64,000 nucleotides of DNA from Holophagales bacterium (GTDB taxonomy: Bacteria > Acidobacteriota > Thermoanaerobaculia > UBA5066), in assembly GCA_016716705.1 (NCBI GenBank), contig JADJVF010000009.1, forward strand, positions 129,331 through 193,330, written 5' to 3'. The position numbers and the translations under genes are program-made. Below, one piece after another: positions 9,428 through 17,579 of this stretch; the stretch's first letter is position 1; each line of letters opens with the position of its first letter. The notes beneath the pieces are model-generated. The model saw only the letters and a program-made list of their open reading frames with translations. It made no database searches and was not told where the DNA came from.

Positions 9428-10707
9428 GCCGCCTCGTCGTCCGCCACCTCTCCCAGCTCGCCACGCCCTTCGGGACCGTCGCACGGACGGGCGCCGACCA
9501 GGGGCGGATCCGCCGGGTCCCGGACGCCGCGCTCGTCGTGGAAGGCGAGGACATCGCCTGGGTCGGAACGGACGAAGAGTACGTCCGGCTTCACGGGGAG
9601 GCGCCGCGACAGGGTGACGTCGTCCTCGACGGCCGCGGGAAGACGGCCCTCCCGGGGTTCGTCGACCCGCACACGCATATCCCGTGGGCGGGTTATCGCG
9701 AGAACGAGTTCAACGAGCGACTGAAGGGGAAGAGCTACGCCGAGATCGCGGCGGCCGGGGGCGGAATCGTCTCGACCGTGGATGCGACGCGGCGCGCCCC
9801 GCTCGAGGAGCTGACGCACCTCACACGTGCGCGCCTCGACCGGATGCTCCTCCACGGCACGACGTTCTGCGAGGCGAAGACCGGGTACGGCCTCGACCTC
9901 CCGACCGAGCGAAAGCAGCTCGCCGCGCTGAAAGCCGCCTCCGACGGGCACCCGGTCGGTGTCGTGGCGACGGCGCTGCCGGGGCACGAGGTGCCGCTCG
10001 AGCGGCGCGGCTCGGAGGCGCTGAAAGCGCGTTACGTCGCCGAGTGCTGCGACGAGATCCTCCCCGCCCTCGCGGCGGACGGTGCGAGGTTCGTCGACGT
10101 CTTCTGCGAGCACGGGGTCTTCGGGCTGGAGGAGTCGCGCCGGATCCTCGAAGCGGGGAAGGCCTGCGGCCTTCTTCCGCGGCTTCACGCCGACGAGCTG
10201 ACGCCCCTCGGCGGGGCGCGCCTCGCGGCCGAGGTGGGCGCCCTTTCCGCCGACCACCTCCTCTTCGCCCAGCCCGAAGGGATCCACGCCATGGCGAAGG
10301 CGGGTGTCGTCGCGACGCTCCTCCCCGGGACGTCGGTCTTCCTGCGGATGAACCGGTATGCCCCGGCGCGGGAGATGGTCGCCGCGGGCGTCGCCGTCGC
10401 CCTCGGCACGGACTGCAATCCCGGCTCCTCGTACACCGAATCGCTCCCCGCCGTCGCGTTCTTCGCCACGATCGGGATGGGGCTGACGATCGAGGAGACG
10501 CTCACGGCGATGACGCTGAACGCCGCGGCCTCGGTCGGCGAAGCGGCCCGGCGCGGGTCGCTGGAGCCGGGGAAGGCGGCCGACGTCGTCCTCGTCGACG
10601 GGCGCAGCCTCGAGCACCTCGTCTACCACTACGGCGTCAACCCGGTGACCGACGTCGTCGCCGCGGGCCGCCTCGTCGTCTCGGGCGCGCGGCCCGTGAC
10701 CGCCTGA
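9424..10707 (+). CDS. hutI: Imidazolonepropionase HutI
   Basis: A metal-dependent amidohydrolase that opens the imidazolone ring in histidine breakdown, giving formiminoglutamate. Visible marks are PHTH in strand 1, GGGIVSTVDATR, HADELTPLGGA with a metal His, and the C-terminal LGTDCNPGSS with the catalytic Asp. Homology-like sequence (RLVVRHLSQLATPFG) begins well before GTG 9538, and no ATG, GTG or TTG exists in that stretch. CTG 9424 is preceded by GGGGAGG at 5 nt and overlaps the upstream TGA, so it is the likely start (427 aa). hutH, hutU and hutG are not in the window. Confidence 0.93.
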   Translation: MSRLVVRHLSQLATPFGTVARTGADQGRIRRVPDAALVVEGEDIAWVGTDEEYVRLHGEAPRQGDVVLDGRGKTALPGFVDPHTHIPWAGYRENEFNERLKGKSYAEIAAAGGGIVSTVDATRRAPLEELTHLTRARLDRMLLHGTTFCEAKTGYGLDLPTERKQLAALKAASDGHPVGVVATALPGHEVPLERRGSEALKARYVAECCDEILPALAADGARFVDVFCEHGVFGLEESRRILEAGKACGLLPRLHADELTPLGGARLAAEVGALSADHLLFAQPEGIHAMAKAGVVATLLPGTSVFLRMNRYAPAREMVAAGVAVALGTDCNPGSSYTESLPAVAFFATIGMGLTIEETLTAMTLNAAASVGEAARRGSLEPGKAADVVLVDGRSLEHLVYHYGVNPVTDVVAAGRLVVSGARPVTA

Positions 10708-10771
10708 ACCTTCCGCGCCGGCCCGGCGCCCAGGGGCCGCACGCCCCGCCAAACGCAGCAGGAGGACTCCC

Positions 10772-11410
10772 GTGACCGATCTCGTCTCTCTCGCCGTCCG
10801 CGACTTCAGCGCCGCCCTCGCCTCCGACGCCCCCGCCCCCGGTGGAGGCTCCGCCTCGGCCGCGGCCGGGGCGATGGGGGCCGCCCTCCTCGGGATGGTC
10901 TGCCGCCTCACGATCGGCAAGGAGAAGTACAAGGACGCGTGGGAGGAGCTCGAGCGGATCGCCTCCGCCATGGACGCGGGCCGGGACACGCTCCTCGGCC
11001 TCGTCGACGAGGACACCCGCGCCTACGACGCGATCGTGGCGGCACGCAAGCTCCCGAAGGAGACGCCCGAGGAGAAGGCGGCGCGAAAGCGGGCGATCGA
11101 CGACGCGACGATCCTCGCGACGACCGTCCCGATGCAGACGGCATTCTTCTCGATGGAAGCGATCGTCAAGGCCCCCGTCGTCCTGGAGAAGGGAAACCCG
11201 AACTGCGCCTCCGACGCCTTCGTCGCGGCGCTCCTTCTCTCGTCGGCCGTCGAAGGCGCACTTGCGAACGTGAGGATCAACCTGCCCGGCATCCCGGACG
11301 CCGGCCTCGCCGAGGGTTTCCGCTCCGACACGGCCCTCGCCGCGGCAAAGACCGCCGAGGCGATGACCAGGGTGCGGGCACTCGCGAAGGCGAAAGAGCT
11401 GACGGCCTAG
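10772..11410 (+). CDS. Cyclodeaminase/cyclohydrolase family protein (FTCD C-terminal type)
   Basis: 212 residues, all helical. It has the characteristic APAPGGGSASAAAGAMGAALLGMV near the N-terminus and NCASDAFVAALLLSSAVEGA later, as in formiminotetrahydrofolate cyclodeaminase and FchA-type cyclohydrolases. These convert formimino-THF or methenyl-THF. Its place just after hutI argues for the folate-linked end of histidine degradation, where it would pair with a separate glutamate formiminotransferase elsewhere. GTG start with GGAGGA 5 nt upstream. Confidence 0.88.
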   Translation: MTDLVSLAVRDFSAALASDAPAPGGGSASAAAGAMGAALLGMVCRLTIGKEKYKDAWEELERIASAMDAGRDTLLGLVDEDTRAYDAIVAARKLPKETPEEKAARKRAIDDATILATTVPMQTAFFSMEAIVKAPVVLEKGNPNCASDAFVAALLLSSAVEGALANVRINLPGIPDAGLAEGFRSDTALAAAKTAEAMTRVRALAKAKELTA

Positions 11411-11494
11411 GTCGGGAAACGACCGGGGGCGGGGCCGGGCGCAACCCCGGGGCAGACGGACCGCGAAGTGCGCCCCCTCCCGGATTCGCGCGGG

Positions 11495-11962
11495 TCAGTC
11501 GGGAATGCGGAGCTTCTGCCCGGGCTTGATCTTGTCGGGGTCCGTGAGGACGTCCTTGTTGGCCTCGAAGATCTTCATGTAGGCGCCGGCCTTGCCGTAG
11601 TACTTCTTGGCGATCGCGCCGAGCGTGTCGCCCTTCTCCACGACGTGGACCTTCGCGGCCGCTGCGGCCGCGGTCTGCGCGGGGGCGCCCCCGGTCACGA
11701 CGGCGCCGGCGGCGGGCACCGGCGCGACGGCGACGGGCGCCTGCGCGAGCTTGATCTTGTTGATCGTGTTCTCGGTCTCGACGAGCTTGTTGAACTCGCC
11801 CATAGCCTTGCCCTTGGCCTCGATGCTCTCCGCCTCGCCCGTCAGCGTGACGGTCTTCCCCTCGACGACGGCGTCGAGGCTCTTGAGGCCCTTGATGGAA
11901 CCACGCAGGCTCTTCACCGCCTCGGCGGTCTTCTCTTCCAGCGACTTGCCGAACAGACCCAT
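11495..11962 (-). CDS. BON-LysM protein, Kbp/YgaU-like
   Basis: 155 residues: N-terminal MGLFGKSLEEK, a BON domain (about 25-80), an Ala/Pro/Val linker and a C-terminal LysM (VEKGDTLGAIAKKYYG ... IKPGQKLRIPD). Length, order and both ends match E. coli Kbp, a cytoplasmic potassium-binding protein. There is no signal peptide, so peptidoglycan binding is less likely. It converges with the cyclodeaminase gene and has a GAGGA-type site before its ATG. Confidence 0.88.
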   Translation of the reverse strand: MGLFGKSLEEKTAEAVKSLRGSIKGLKSLDAVVEGKTVTLTGEAESIEAKGKAMGEFNKLVETENTINKIKLAQAPVAVAPVPAAGAVVTGGAPAQTAAAAAAKVHVVEKGDTLGAIAKKYYGKAGAYMKIFEANKDVLTDPDKIKPGQKLRIPD

Positions 11963-12028
11963 GTTGTCCTCCTTGTTCGCGGATGCGAGGGGACGACGAT
12001 ATCAGCCCGCAACCGGAGCGTAGACAGA

Positions 12029-13126
12029 TCAGCCCAGGCGCTTCTCCTCGAGCCATTCCTCGAATCGGTCCCGCGGCCAGGTGTTGACCACCCGCTCCGC
12101 GGGGATGCCGGCGAGCCGCGCGATGGCGAGGGCGAAACGCTGGAAGTCCAGGTGCCGGTGGGCGTGCGCGTCGCTCGAGAGGGCGAACAGGCACCCGGCT
12201 CCGAGCGCCGTCCGGGCGAGCGAAGGAGGGAGGTCCTGTCGTTCCGGACAGCCGTTGATCTCGACGGCGACGCCCCGCTCGGCGGCGGCGGCGAAGACGC
12301 GGTCCCAGCTCGCCTTCACGCCGGTCCGCATGTTGTAGAGGCGCCCCTTCGGGTGTCCGAGGACGGCGACGCCCGGGGTCTCGATCGCCCGCACGAGGCG
12401 CGCCGTCTGATCCTTCGCCGACCGGAGGTCGGTGTGGACCGAGGCGACGACGGCGTCGAGGACCGGAACGCTCGCGGGGGTGACGTCGATCGTCCCGTCC
12501 TCGGCGATGTTCGCCTCGGCGCCGAGCCGCATCGCGAACTCGCTCTCGGTCCTCGCGTTCAGGCGGACAAGCTCCCGGGCCTGGGCGGCGAAGTCGCCCG
12601 CGTGGAGGCCACCGGCGACGGCGCAGTCGCGGGCGTGGTCGGTCAGGAGGGCGTAGCGGTCGCCCCTTCCGGCGAGGGCGCGATGAAGGTCGGCGAGCGG
12701 GATCTTCCCGTCGGAGCGGTCGGTGTGGAGGTGGACGTCTCCCCTCAGGTCGGCGAGCGAGATGCCGTCGGGGCCGGCGAGGATTCGGTCGACGTCGGCC
12801 CGGGAGAGGAACTCCCGCTTGCGTTCGCTCGCCGGATCCTCCCGGTCGAGGAGGGCCGAGAGCCGGTCTCCGACCGATTCGTCCGAGCCGCAGGAGAGGA
12901 ACGAGGAGATGGCGTCGGCCGCGCGCGACGAGACGTGCGGGAGGTTCCCGAGGTGGATCCGCCGTCCGTGGAGGTCTTCGGGGAGCTGTCGGAGGGTGGC
13001 CGCCGCCGAGCGGTACTCGGCGGCGGGACGGGTTCCCGGCGGCTCGGCGTCGGCGAGCGCCAGGAGGGCGGCCGCGACCCTGGCGTTCGTGACGGGCGGG
13101 GCTGGGCGAATCTGGATGGACGACAC
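12029..13126 (-). CDS. PHP phosphoesterase with PolX-like helical N-domain
   Basis: 365 residues. GTG 13126 is used, with GAGG 8 nt upstream. The C-terminal PHP domain shows the metal-binding set: DVHLHTDRSDG, LLTDHA, LGAEANI, VVASVHTD, LGHPKGR, EINGCPER and SSDAHAH. The first 90 residues resemble the 8-kDa/HhH domain of family X polymerases (AAEYRSAAATLRQLP ... LPHVSSRAADAI), but the nucleotidyl-transfer palm is absent. The protein thus looks like a bacterial PolX with its polymerase removed, leaving the PHP nuclease/phosphatase. It is divergent from polA with 54 bp between starts, so a DNA-repair role is plausible. Confidence 0.85.
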   Translation of the reverse strand: MSSIQIRPAPPVTNARVAAALLALADAEPPGTRPAAEYRSAAATLRQLPEDLHGRRIHLGNLPHVSSRAADAISSFLSCGSDESVGDRLSALLDREDPASERKREFLSRADVDRILAGPDGISLADLRGDVHLHTDRSDGKIPLADLHRALAGRGDRYALLTDHARDCAVAGGLHAGDFAAQARELVRLNARTESEFAMRLGAEANIAEDGTIDVTPASVPVLDAVVASVHTDLRSAKDQTARLVRAIETPGVAVLGHPKGRLYNMRTGVKASWDRVFAAAAERGVAVEINGCPERQDLPPSLARTALGAGCLFALSSDAHAHRHLDFQRFALAIARLAGIPAERVVNTWPRDRFEEWLEEKRLG

Positions 13127-13180
13127 GGGCGGACCTCGACCGATCTTACGGTCGCGGCCGCCCGATAGACTCCGGCCGTC

Positions 13181-15964
13181 ATGCCGGAAAAGAAGACGCT
13201 GGCGCTCCTCGACGCATCGGGCTACCTCTACCGCGCCTTCCACGCGATCCGCCCGCTCTCGGCGCCCGACGGGCGGCCGACGAACGCGACGTTCGGTTTC
13301 GCGACGATGCTGCGCAAGCTCCTGTCGCAGCGTCGGCCCGACGCCGTCGCCGTCTGCTTCGACCGCCCGGAGAAGACGTTCCGGCACGAGATGGACCCCG
13401 AGTACAAGGCGACCCGCTCGTCGATGCCGGACGACCTCGTCCCGCAGGTGGCCGACGTGAAGGCGCTCTGCCGGGCGATGGGGCTTGCCGTCGTCGAGGA
13501 GCCGGGTTTCGAGGCCGACGACCTGATCGGGACCCTCGCGGAGAAGGGGGCGCGGGCGGGGCTGAAGGTCGAGGTCGTCTCGGCCGACAAGGACCTCTTC
13601 CAGCTCGTCCGCGGGGACGAGGTCGCCGTCTGGCACCCGGTGCACGAGAAGCTCCTCGACGAGGCGGGGGTCGCCGGCCTCTTCGGGGCTCCGCCCGCGA
13701 GGGTCATCGACGTCCTCGGCCTGATGGGCGACGCCTCCGACAACATTCCCGGCGTCAGGGGCATCGGCGAGAAGGGGGCGAAGGAGCTCGTCGCGACCTT
13801 CGGGTCGCTCGAGGAGATCTACGCGCGGATCGGCGAGCTGAAGGGAAAACGGCGCGAGGCGCTCGAGGCGGGGCGCGAGGACGCCTTCCGCTCGCGCGAG
13901 CTCGCGACGGTGAGGCGCGACGCGCCGGTACCGGGAGGGGAGAGCGGCGAGAGCCTGTTCGCGGCGTTCGGCGTTCCCCCCGAGGACACGGAGCGGCTCG
14001 CGACGTTCTACGAAGAGCTCGGGTTCTTCCGGCTGAAGAAGGAGCTTCTCGAAGGGTCCGGCCGCGCCCCCGCGGCAACGGCCGTCGCAACGCCGGCAGG
14101 GGCGGAGCCCGGCCCAGCGGCGGAGCCCGGGGTGCCCCGCGTCCCGGCGACGGCGAATGCAGAGGCCGCCGATCTCCCGGTCTGGGAGACGTCCGCGCCC
14201 GCCCTCGACGCGTTCCTCGCCCGAGCGGTGGAGGCGCGGCTCGCGGGCCTTCACGTCGAATGCGCCCCGGGGCGACCCTTTCCTCCCGAGCCGATCGCCC
14301 TCGTCGCGGCCGTCCCGGGAGGAGGGGTCGTCGCCACCCCGCTCGCGGGGGACGGGGCCGACGCGGGGCGCGCCTTCCTCGCGCGCCTCCTGGCGCACGA
14401 CGGGGTCGAGGTCGTGACCCACGAGAGCAAGAGGCTCCACCTCGCGTCCGCCGTTCTCGGGATGGACCCTCCCCGCCGCGTCTTCGACGCGATGCTCGCG
14501 GCCTACGTCGACGGTCCCGGCCTCCACGCCCACGACCTCGCCGGCGATGCCCGGGCCTTTCTCGGGCGCGACCCTTCGACGGTCCCGTCGCCGAAGGACG
14601 TGGCGGGGAGCGACGCCTTCGAAACGGCGGCCATGCTCTCGACGGAGGCGGGTCTCTCCTACCTCGCCCCTCGTGCCCTTCTCCCGCTCGCGCTTCGCGA
14701 GGTCCTGCACGCGCGCCTCGCGGCGCGCCCCGCCTCGCTCGCCGTCTACGAGGAGATCGAGCTTCCGCTCGTTCCCGTCCTGGCGCGGATGGAGCTCGCG
14801 GGGATCGCCATCGACCCGTCGGCGCTCTCGGCCCTCTCCGTCGACCTCGGCGCGCGCCTCGCCGCCCTCGAGACGGAGATCCACGCGGCCGCGGGAGAGC
14901 CGTTCAACGTCGGATCCCCGCCGCAGCTCGGCCGGATCCTCTTCGAGAAGCTGAAGTACCCCGTTCTCAAGAAGACGGCGAAGACGAAGAGCTACGCGAC
15001 CGGTTCCGAGGTCCTCGAGGAGCTGGCGGTCCGGGGCGTCGGGACGCTTCCCGGCCTCGTCCTCGAGTGGCGCGAGCTCTCGAAGCTGAAGGGGACGTAC
15101 GTCGACGCCCTTCCCCGGCACGTCGCGAAGGACGGGCGGATCCACACGCGCTTCGACCAGGCGGTCGCGGCGACGGGGCGCCTCTCCTCGAACGACCCGA
15201 ACCTCCAGAACATCCCCGTCAGGACCGAGGCGGGACGGGCGATCCGAAGGGCCTTCGTCGCCCCGGCGGGGCGCCTCCTCGTCGCGGCCGACTACTCGCA
15301 GGTCGAGCTGCGCCTCCTCGCCCACCTCTCGGGCGACGCGGCCCTCATCGAGACGTTCCGCCGGGGCGAGGACATCCACCGCGCCACGGCGGCGAAGATC
15401 TTCGGTATCGACCCCGGACTCGTCTCGTCCGACCAGCGGCGCGGGGCCAAGACGATCAACTTCGGAATCCTCTACGGAATGGGGCCCTTCGCCCTCGCCA
15501 ACCAGCTCGGCGTCCCGCAGGGCGCGGCGAAGGCGTTCATCGCGGCCTACTTCGAGCAGTTCCCGTCGATCCGCGCGTGTCTCGACGGAATCCTCGCGAA
15601 GGCCCGCGAGACGGGTGCGACGGAGACGATCCTCGGGCGCCTGCGGCCGATCCCGGGGATCGTCGACCGCAACCACGCCGTCCGCGCAAACGCGGAACGG
15701 ATGGCGATGAACGCCCCGTTCCAGGGCTCGGCGGCCGACCTGATCAAGAAGGCGATGGTCCAGCTCGACCGGCGTCTCGGCTCCTCGTTCCCCTCGGCGA
15801 GGATGCTCCTGCAGGTCCACGACGAGCTCGTCCTCGAGTGCGACGCTGCGGACGCTCCGGGAGTTGCCGCCCTCGCGAGGGAGACGATGGAAGGGGTCGC
15901 CTCCCTCGCCGTCCCGCTCACGGTGGACACCGCGAGCGGCGCCAACTGGGCCGCCGCGAAATAG
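13181..15964 (+). CDS. polA: DNA polymerase I
   Basis: 927 residues with three parts. The 5'-3' nuclease (about 1-290) shows FEADDLIGTLAEK, SADKDLF and DASDNIPGVRGIGEKGA. A central exonuclease fold (about 330-520) has the proofreading DxE replaced (LHVECAPG) and is probably inactive. The polymerase domain has motif A (DYSQVELRLLAHLSGD), motif B (RRGAKTINFGILYG) and motif C (LLQVHDELVLEC). It removes RNA primers and fills gaps. ATG start, no ribosome binding site, TAGACT nine bases upstream. Confidence 0.97.
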   Translation: MPEKKTLALLDASGYLYRAFHAIRPLSAPDGRPTNATFGFATMLRKLLSQRRPDAVAVCFDRPEKTFRHEMDPEYKATRSSMPDDLVPQVADVKALCRAMGLAVVEEPGFEADDLIGTLAEKGARAGLKVEVVSADKDLFQLVRGDEVAVWHPVHEKLLDEAGVAGLFGAPPARVIDVLGLMGDASDNIPGVRGIGEKGAKELVATFGSLEEIYARIGELKGKRREALEAGREDAFRSRELATVRRDAPVPGGESGESLFAAFGVPPEDTERLATFYEELGFFRLKKELLEGSGRAPAATAVATPAGAEPGPAAEPGVPRVPATANAEAADLPVWETSAPALDAFLARAVEARLAGLHVECAPGRPFPPEPIALVAAVPGGGVVATPLAGDGADAGRAFLARLLAHDGVEVVTHESKRLHLASAVLGMDPPRRVFDAMLAAYVDGPGLHAHDLAGDARAFLGRDPSTVPSPKDVAGSDAFETAAMLSTEAGLSYLAPRALLPLALREVLHARLAARPASLAVYEEIELPLVPVLARMELAGIAIDPSALSALSVDLGARLAALETEIHAAAGEPFNVGSPPQLGRILFEKLKYPVLKKTAKTKSYATGSEVLEELAVRGVGTLPGLVLEWRELSKLKGTYVDALPRHVAKDGRIHTRFDQAVAATGRLSSNDPNLQNIPVRTEAGRAIRRAFVAPAGRLLVAADYSQVELRLLAHLSGDAALIETFRRGEDIHRATAAKIFGIDPGLVSSDQRRGAKTINFGILYGMGPFALANQLGVPQGAAKAFIAAYFEQFPSIRACLDGILAKARETGATETILGRLRPIPGIVDRNHAVRANAERMAMNAPFQGSAADLIKKAMVQLDRRLGSSFPSARMLLQVHDELVLECDAADAPGVAALARETMEGVASLAVPLTVDTASGANWAAAK

Positions 15965-15984
15965 CGGGCGCTACAATCCTGAAG

Positions 15985-16881
15985 ATGGCCTCTTTCGGCC
16001 GCCGGCTCCCCCGGCCCTACGCTCTCTCCTTGCCGGCCCTCCTTCTGGCGCCGGCGCTCTTCGCGCAGGCCCCCGGGCCGCTCGAGACGATCCCCGACCC
16101 GGCGCGGATCCCGCCGGCCGAGGTGCCGTTCGTCAACCCTCTCTGGCAGGACCTCGAAGCGCCCGCCGCGCTCAAGGGCCCCGTGCCGAAGCTCAAGGAC
16201 CTCGAGGCAACCTCCACCCTCATCGTGGGCGCCCGGATCGACGAGACGGGAAAGGTCGCCGAGGCGATCGCCCCCGAGCCTCCGCTTCGCGCTCTCGGAG
16301 CGGCCGTGCAGGCCCAGGCTCCCCGCTGGCTCTTCAAGCCCGCGAAGAAGGACGGACAGCCGGTCCGCTGCTGGGGGACCTACGGTGTCGACGTCGAAGT
16401 CGAGCTGGAGGATGCCGTCTGGTCGGCTTTCAGCCTCGTCGCGATCGGCAAGGACGACCCCCTTCCCGTCCTCCCGCAGGAGTTCTCTGGAGACACGTGG
16501 ATCTCCCGCTACCCGGCGGCGCCCGTGCCGCCCGAGCCGGGAGTCCTCTCCGTCGAGGAGGTCGACTTCCTCCCGATGCCGGACAAGGTGCCCCTGAAGT
16601 TCGAGTCGACCCCCCTGAAATCGCGTGCGCTCGCCCTCGTCGAGGTCACCGGTCTCGGGTCGGTCAAGAGGGTCGTCCCGGTCGGTCCGTACGAGCCGCT
16701 CATCCTCCGCTGGATCCGCGAAAGCGCGAAGGGGTGGATTCTGACGGCCGCGAAGAAGGGGGGAGCGCCCGTTTCCTCCTGGCTCGCTCTCGACACGACG
16801 ATCGAGTACTCCCTCGGCTCGGTGAAGGAGCGCGGGAAGCGCTCGATCAAGAAGAACCTCCGGGGCGCACCGCTCCCTTGA
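15985..16881 (+). CDS. Secreted protein with TonB C-terminal-like domain
   Basis: 298 residues. An Arg-containing signal peptide ends near ALFAQA. A Pro-rich part is followed by a TonB-C-like beta-alpha-beta fold (IVGARIDETGKVAEA ... APRWLFKPAKKDGQPVRCWGTYGVDVEVE, about 75-145). A second, less clear repeat lies at the C-terminus. TonB-C-only proteins of this kind are periplasmic. There is no TM anchor beyond the signal, so energy transduction is unlikely and the role is unknown. TACAAT lies seven bases before the ATG. The stop overlaps the next start. Confidence 0.7.
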   Translation: MASFGRRLPRPYALSLPALLLAPALFAQAPGPLETIPDPARIPPAEVPFVNPLWQDLEAPAALKGPVPKLKDLEATSTLIVGARIDETGKVAEAIAPEPPLRALGAAVQAQAPRWLFKPAKKDGQPVRCWGTYGVDVEVELEDAVWSAFSLVAIGKDDPLPVLPQEFSGDTWISRYPAAPVPPEPGVLSVEEVDFLPMPDKVPLKFESTPLKSRALALVEVTGLGSVKRVVPVGPYEPLILRWIRESAKGWILTAAKKGGAPVSSWLALDTTIEYSLGSVKERGKRSIKKNLRGAPLP

Positions 16882-17579
16882 AGCTCACCGCTTCCGACAC
16901 CGCCGCGCTCCTGGACGTCGACGAGTCGACCGTCTACCGCTGGATCGAGGAGCGGGGCCTGCCGGCCGAACGGATCGCCGGGCGGACCCTCCTGAACCGC
17001 GCGGCCGTCCTCGAGTGGGCCACCGAGAACCACGTCGCGATCTCGGCGCGGGTCTTCAGGCCGGCCGAGTCGGGCGGCGAGAAGCTTCCCTCCTTCGCGA
17101 GAGCGCTCGAGGCGGGAGGTGTCCATTACGCCGTGCCGGGCGCGACACGCGAAGAGGTCCTGCGTGAAGCCGTCGGGCGGCTGCCCCTCCCGGAAGGGAG
17201 CGACGCCGAGGACCTCCTCGCCGTCCTCCTCGCCCGGGAGACGTCGTTTTCGGCGGCCATCGGCAACGGGATCGCGATTCCGCACGTGAGGATGCCGATC
17301 GTCCTCGACGTCGACGAGGCGATCATCAGCCTCTCCTTCCTCGCGGAGCCGGTGGACTTCGGCGCGGCCGACGGCAAGCCCGTGACGATTCTCTTCACGA
17401 TGGTCACGCCGACCGTGCACGGCCACCTCCACCTCCTCGCCGCCCTCGCGTACCTCCTGCGCGACGAGGCGTTCCTGGCGGGCGTGAAGGCCGGGGCCCC
17501 GGCGGAAACGCTCCTGGCGCGGGCCGCCGAGGTCGAGCGGCAGGGCGCGGGCCGCCGCGTCCCGGGCGGGCCGGGTTGA
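16878..17579 (+). CDS. HTH-PTS EIIA fusion regulator
   Basis: 233 residues starting at TTG inside the upstream stop (TTGA). Residues 1-55 are an excisionase/MerR-type helix-turn-helix (TASDTAALLDVDESTVYRWIEERGLPAERIAGR). Residues 80-225 are a PTS EIIA-2 domain of the PtsN/fructose class with the phosphorylatable His in GNGIAIPHVRMP. The fusion suggests a DNA-binding switch controlled by a (nitrogen-)PTS phosphorelay. Its stop overlaps the ATG of the first hyf-like gene, so it is cotranscribed with, and probably regulates, the membrane complex. No EI or HPr is seen in the window. Confidence 0.82.
   Translation: MKLTASDTAALLDVDESTVYRWIEERGLPAERIAGRTLLNRAAVLEWATENHVAISARVFRPAESGGEKLPSFARALEAGGVHYAVPGATREEVLREAVGRLPLPEGSDAEDLLAVLLARETSFSAAIGNGIAIPHVRMPIVLDVDEAIISLSFLAEPVDFGAADGKPVTILFTMVTPTVHGHLHLLAALAYLLRDEAFLAGVKAGAPAETLLARAAEVERQGAGRRVPGGPG

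Noticed and set aside
13127..15820. An apparent N-terminal extension of the PHP protein through the whole of polA
   Set aside because: The upstream 900 codons are antisense to polA and have shadow composition. GTG 13126 has a ribosome binding site and precedes the first family-like residues.
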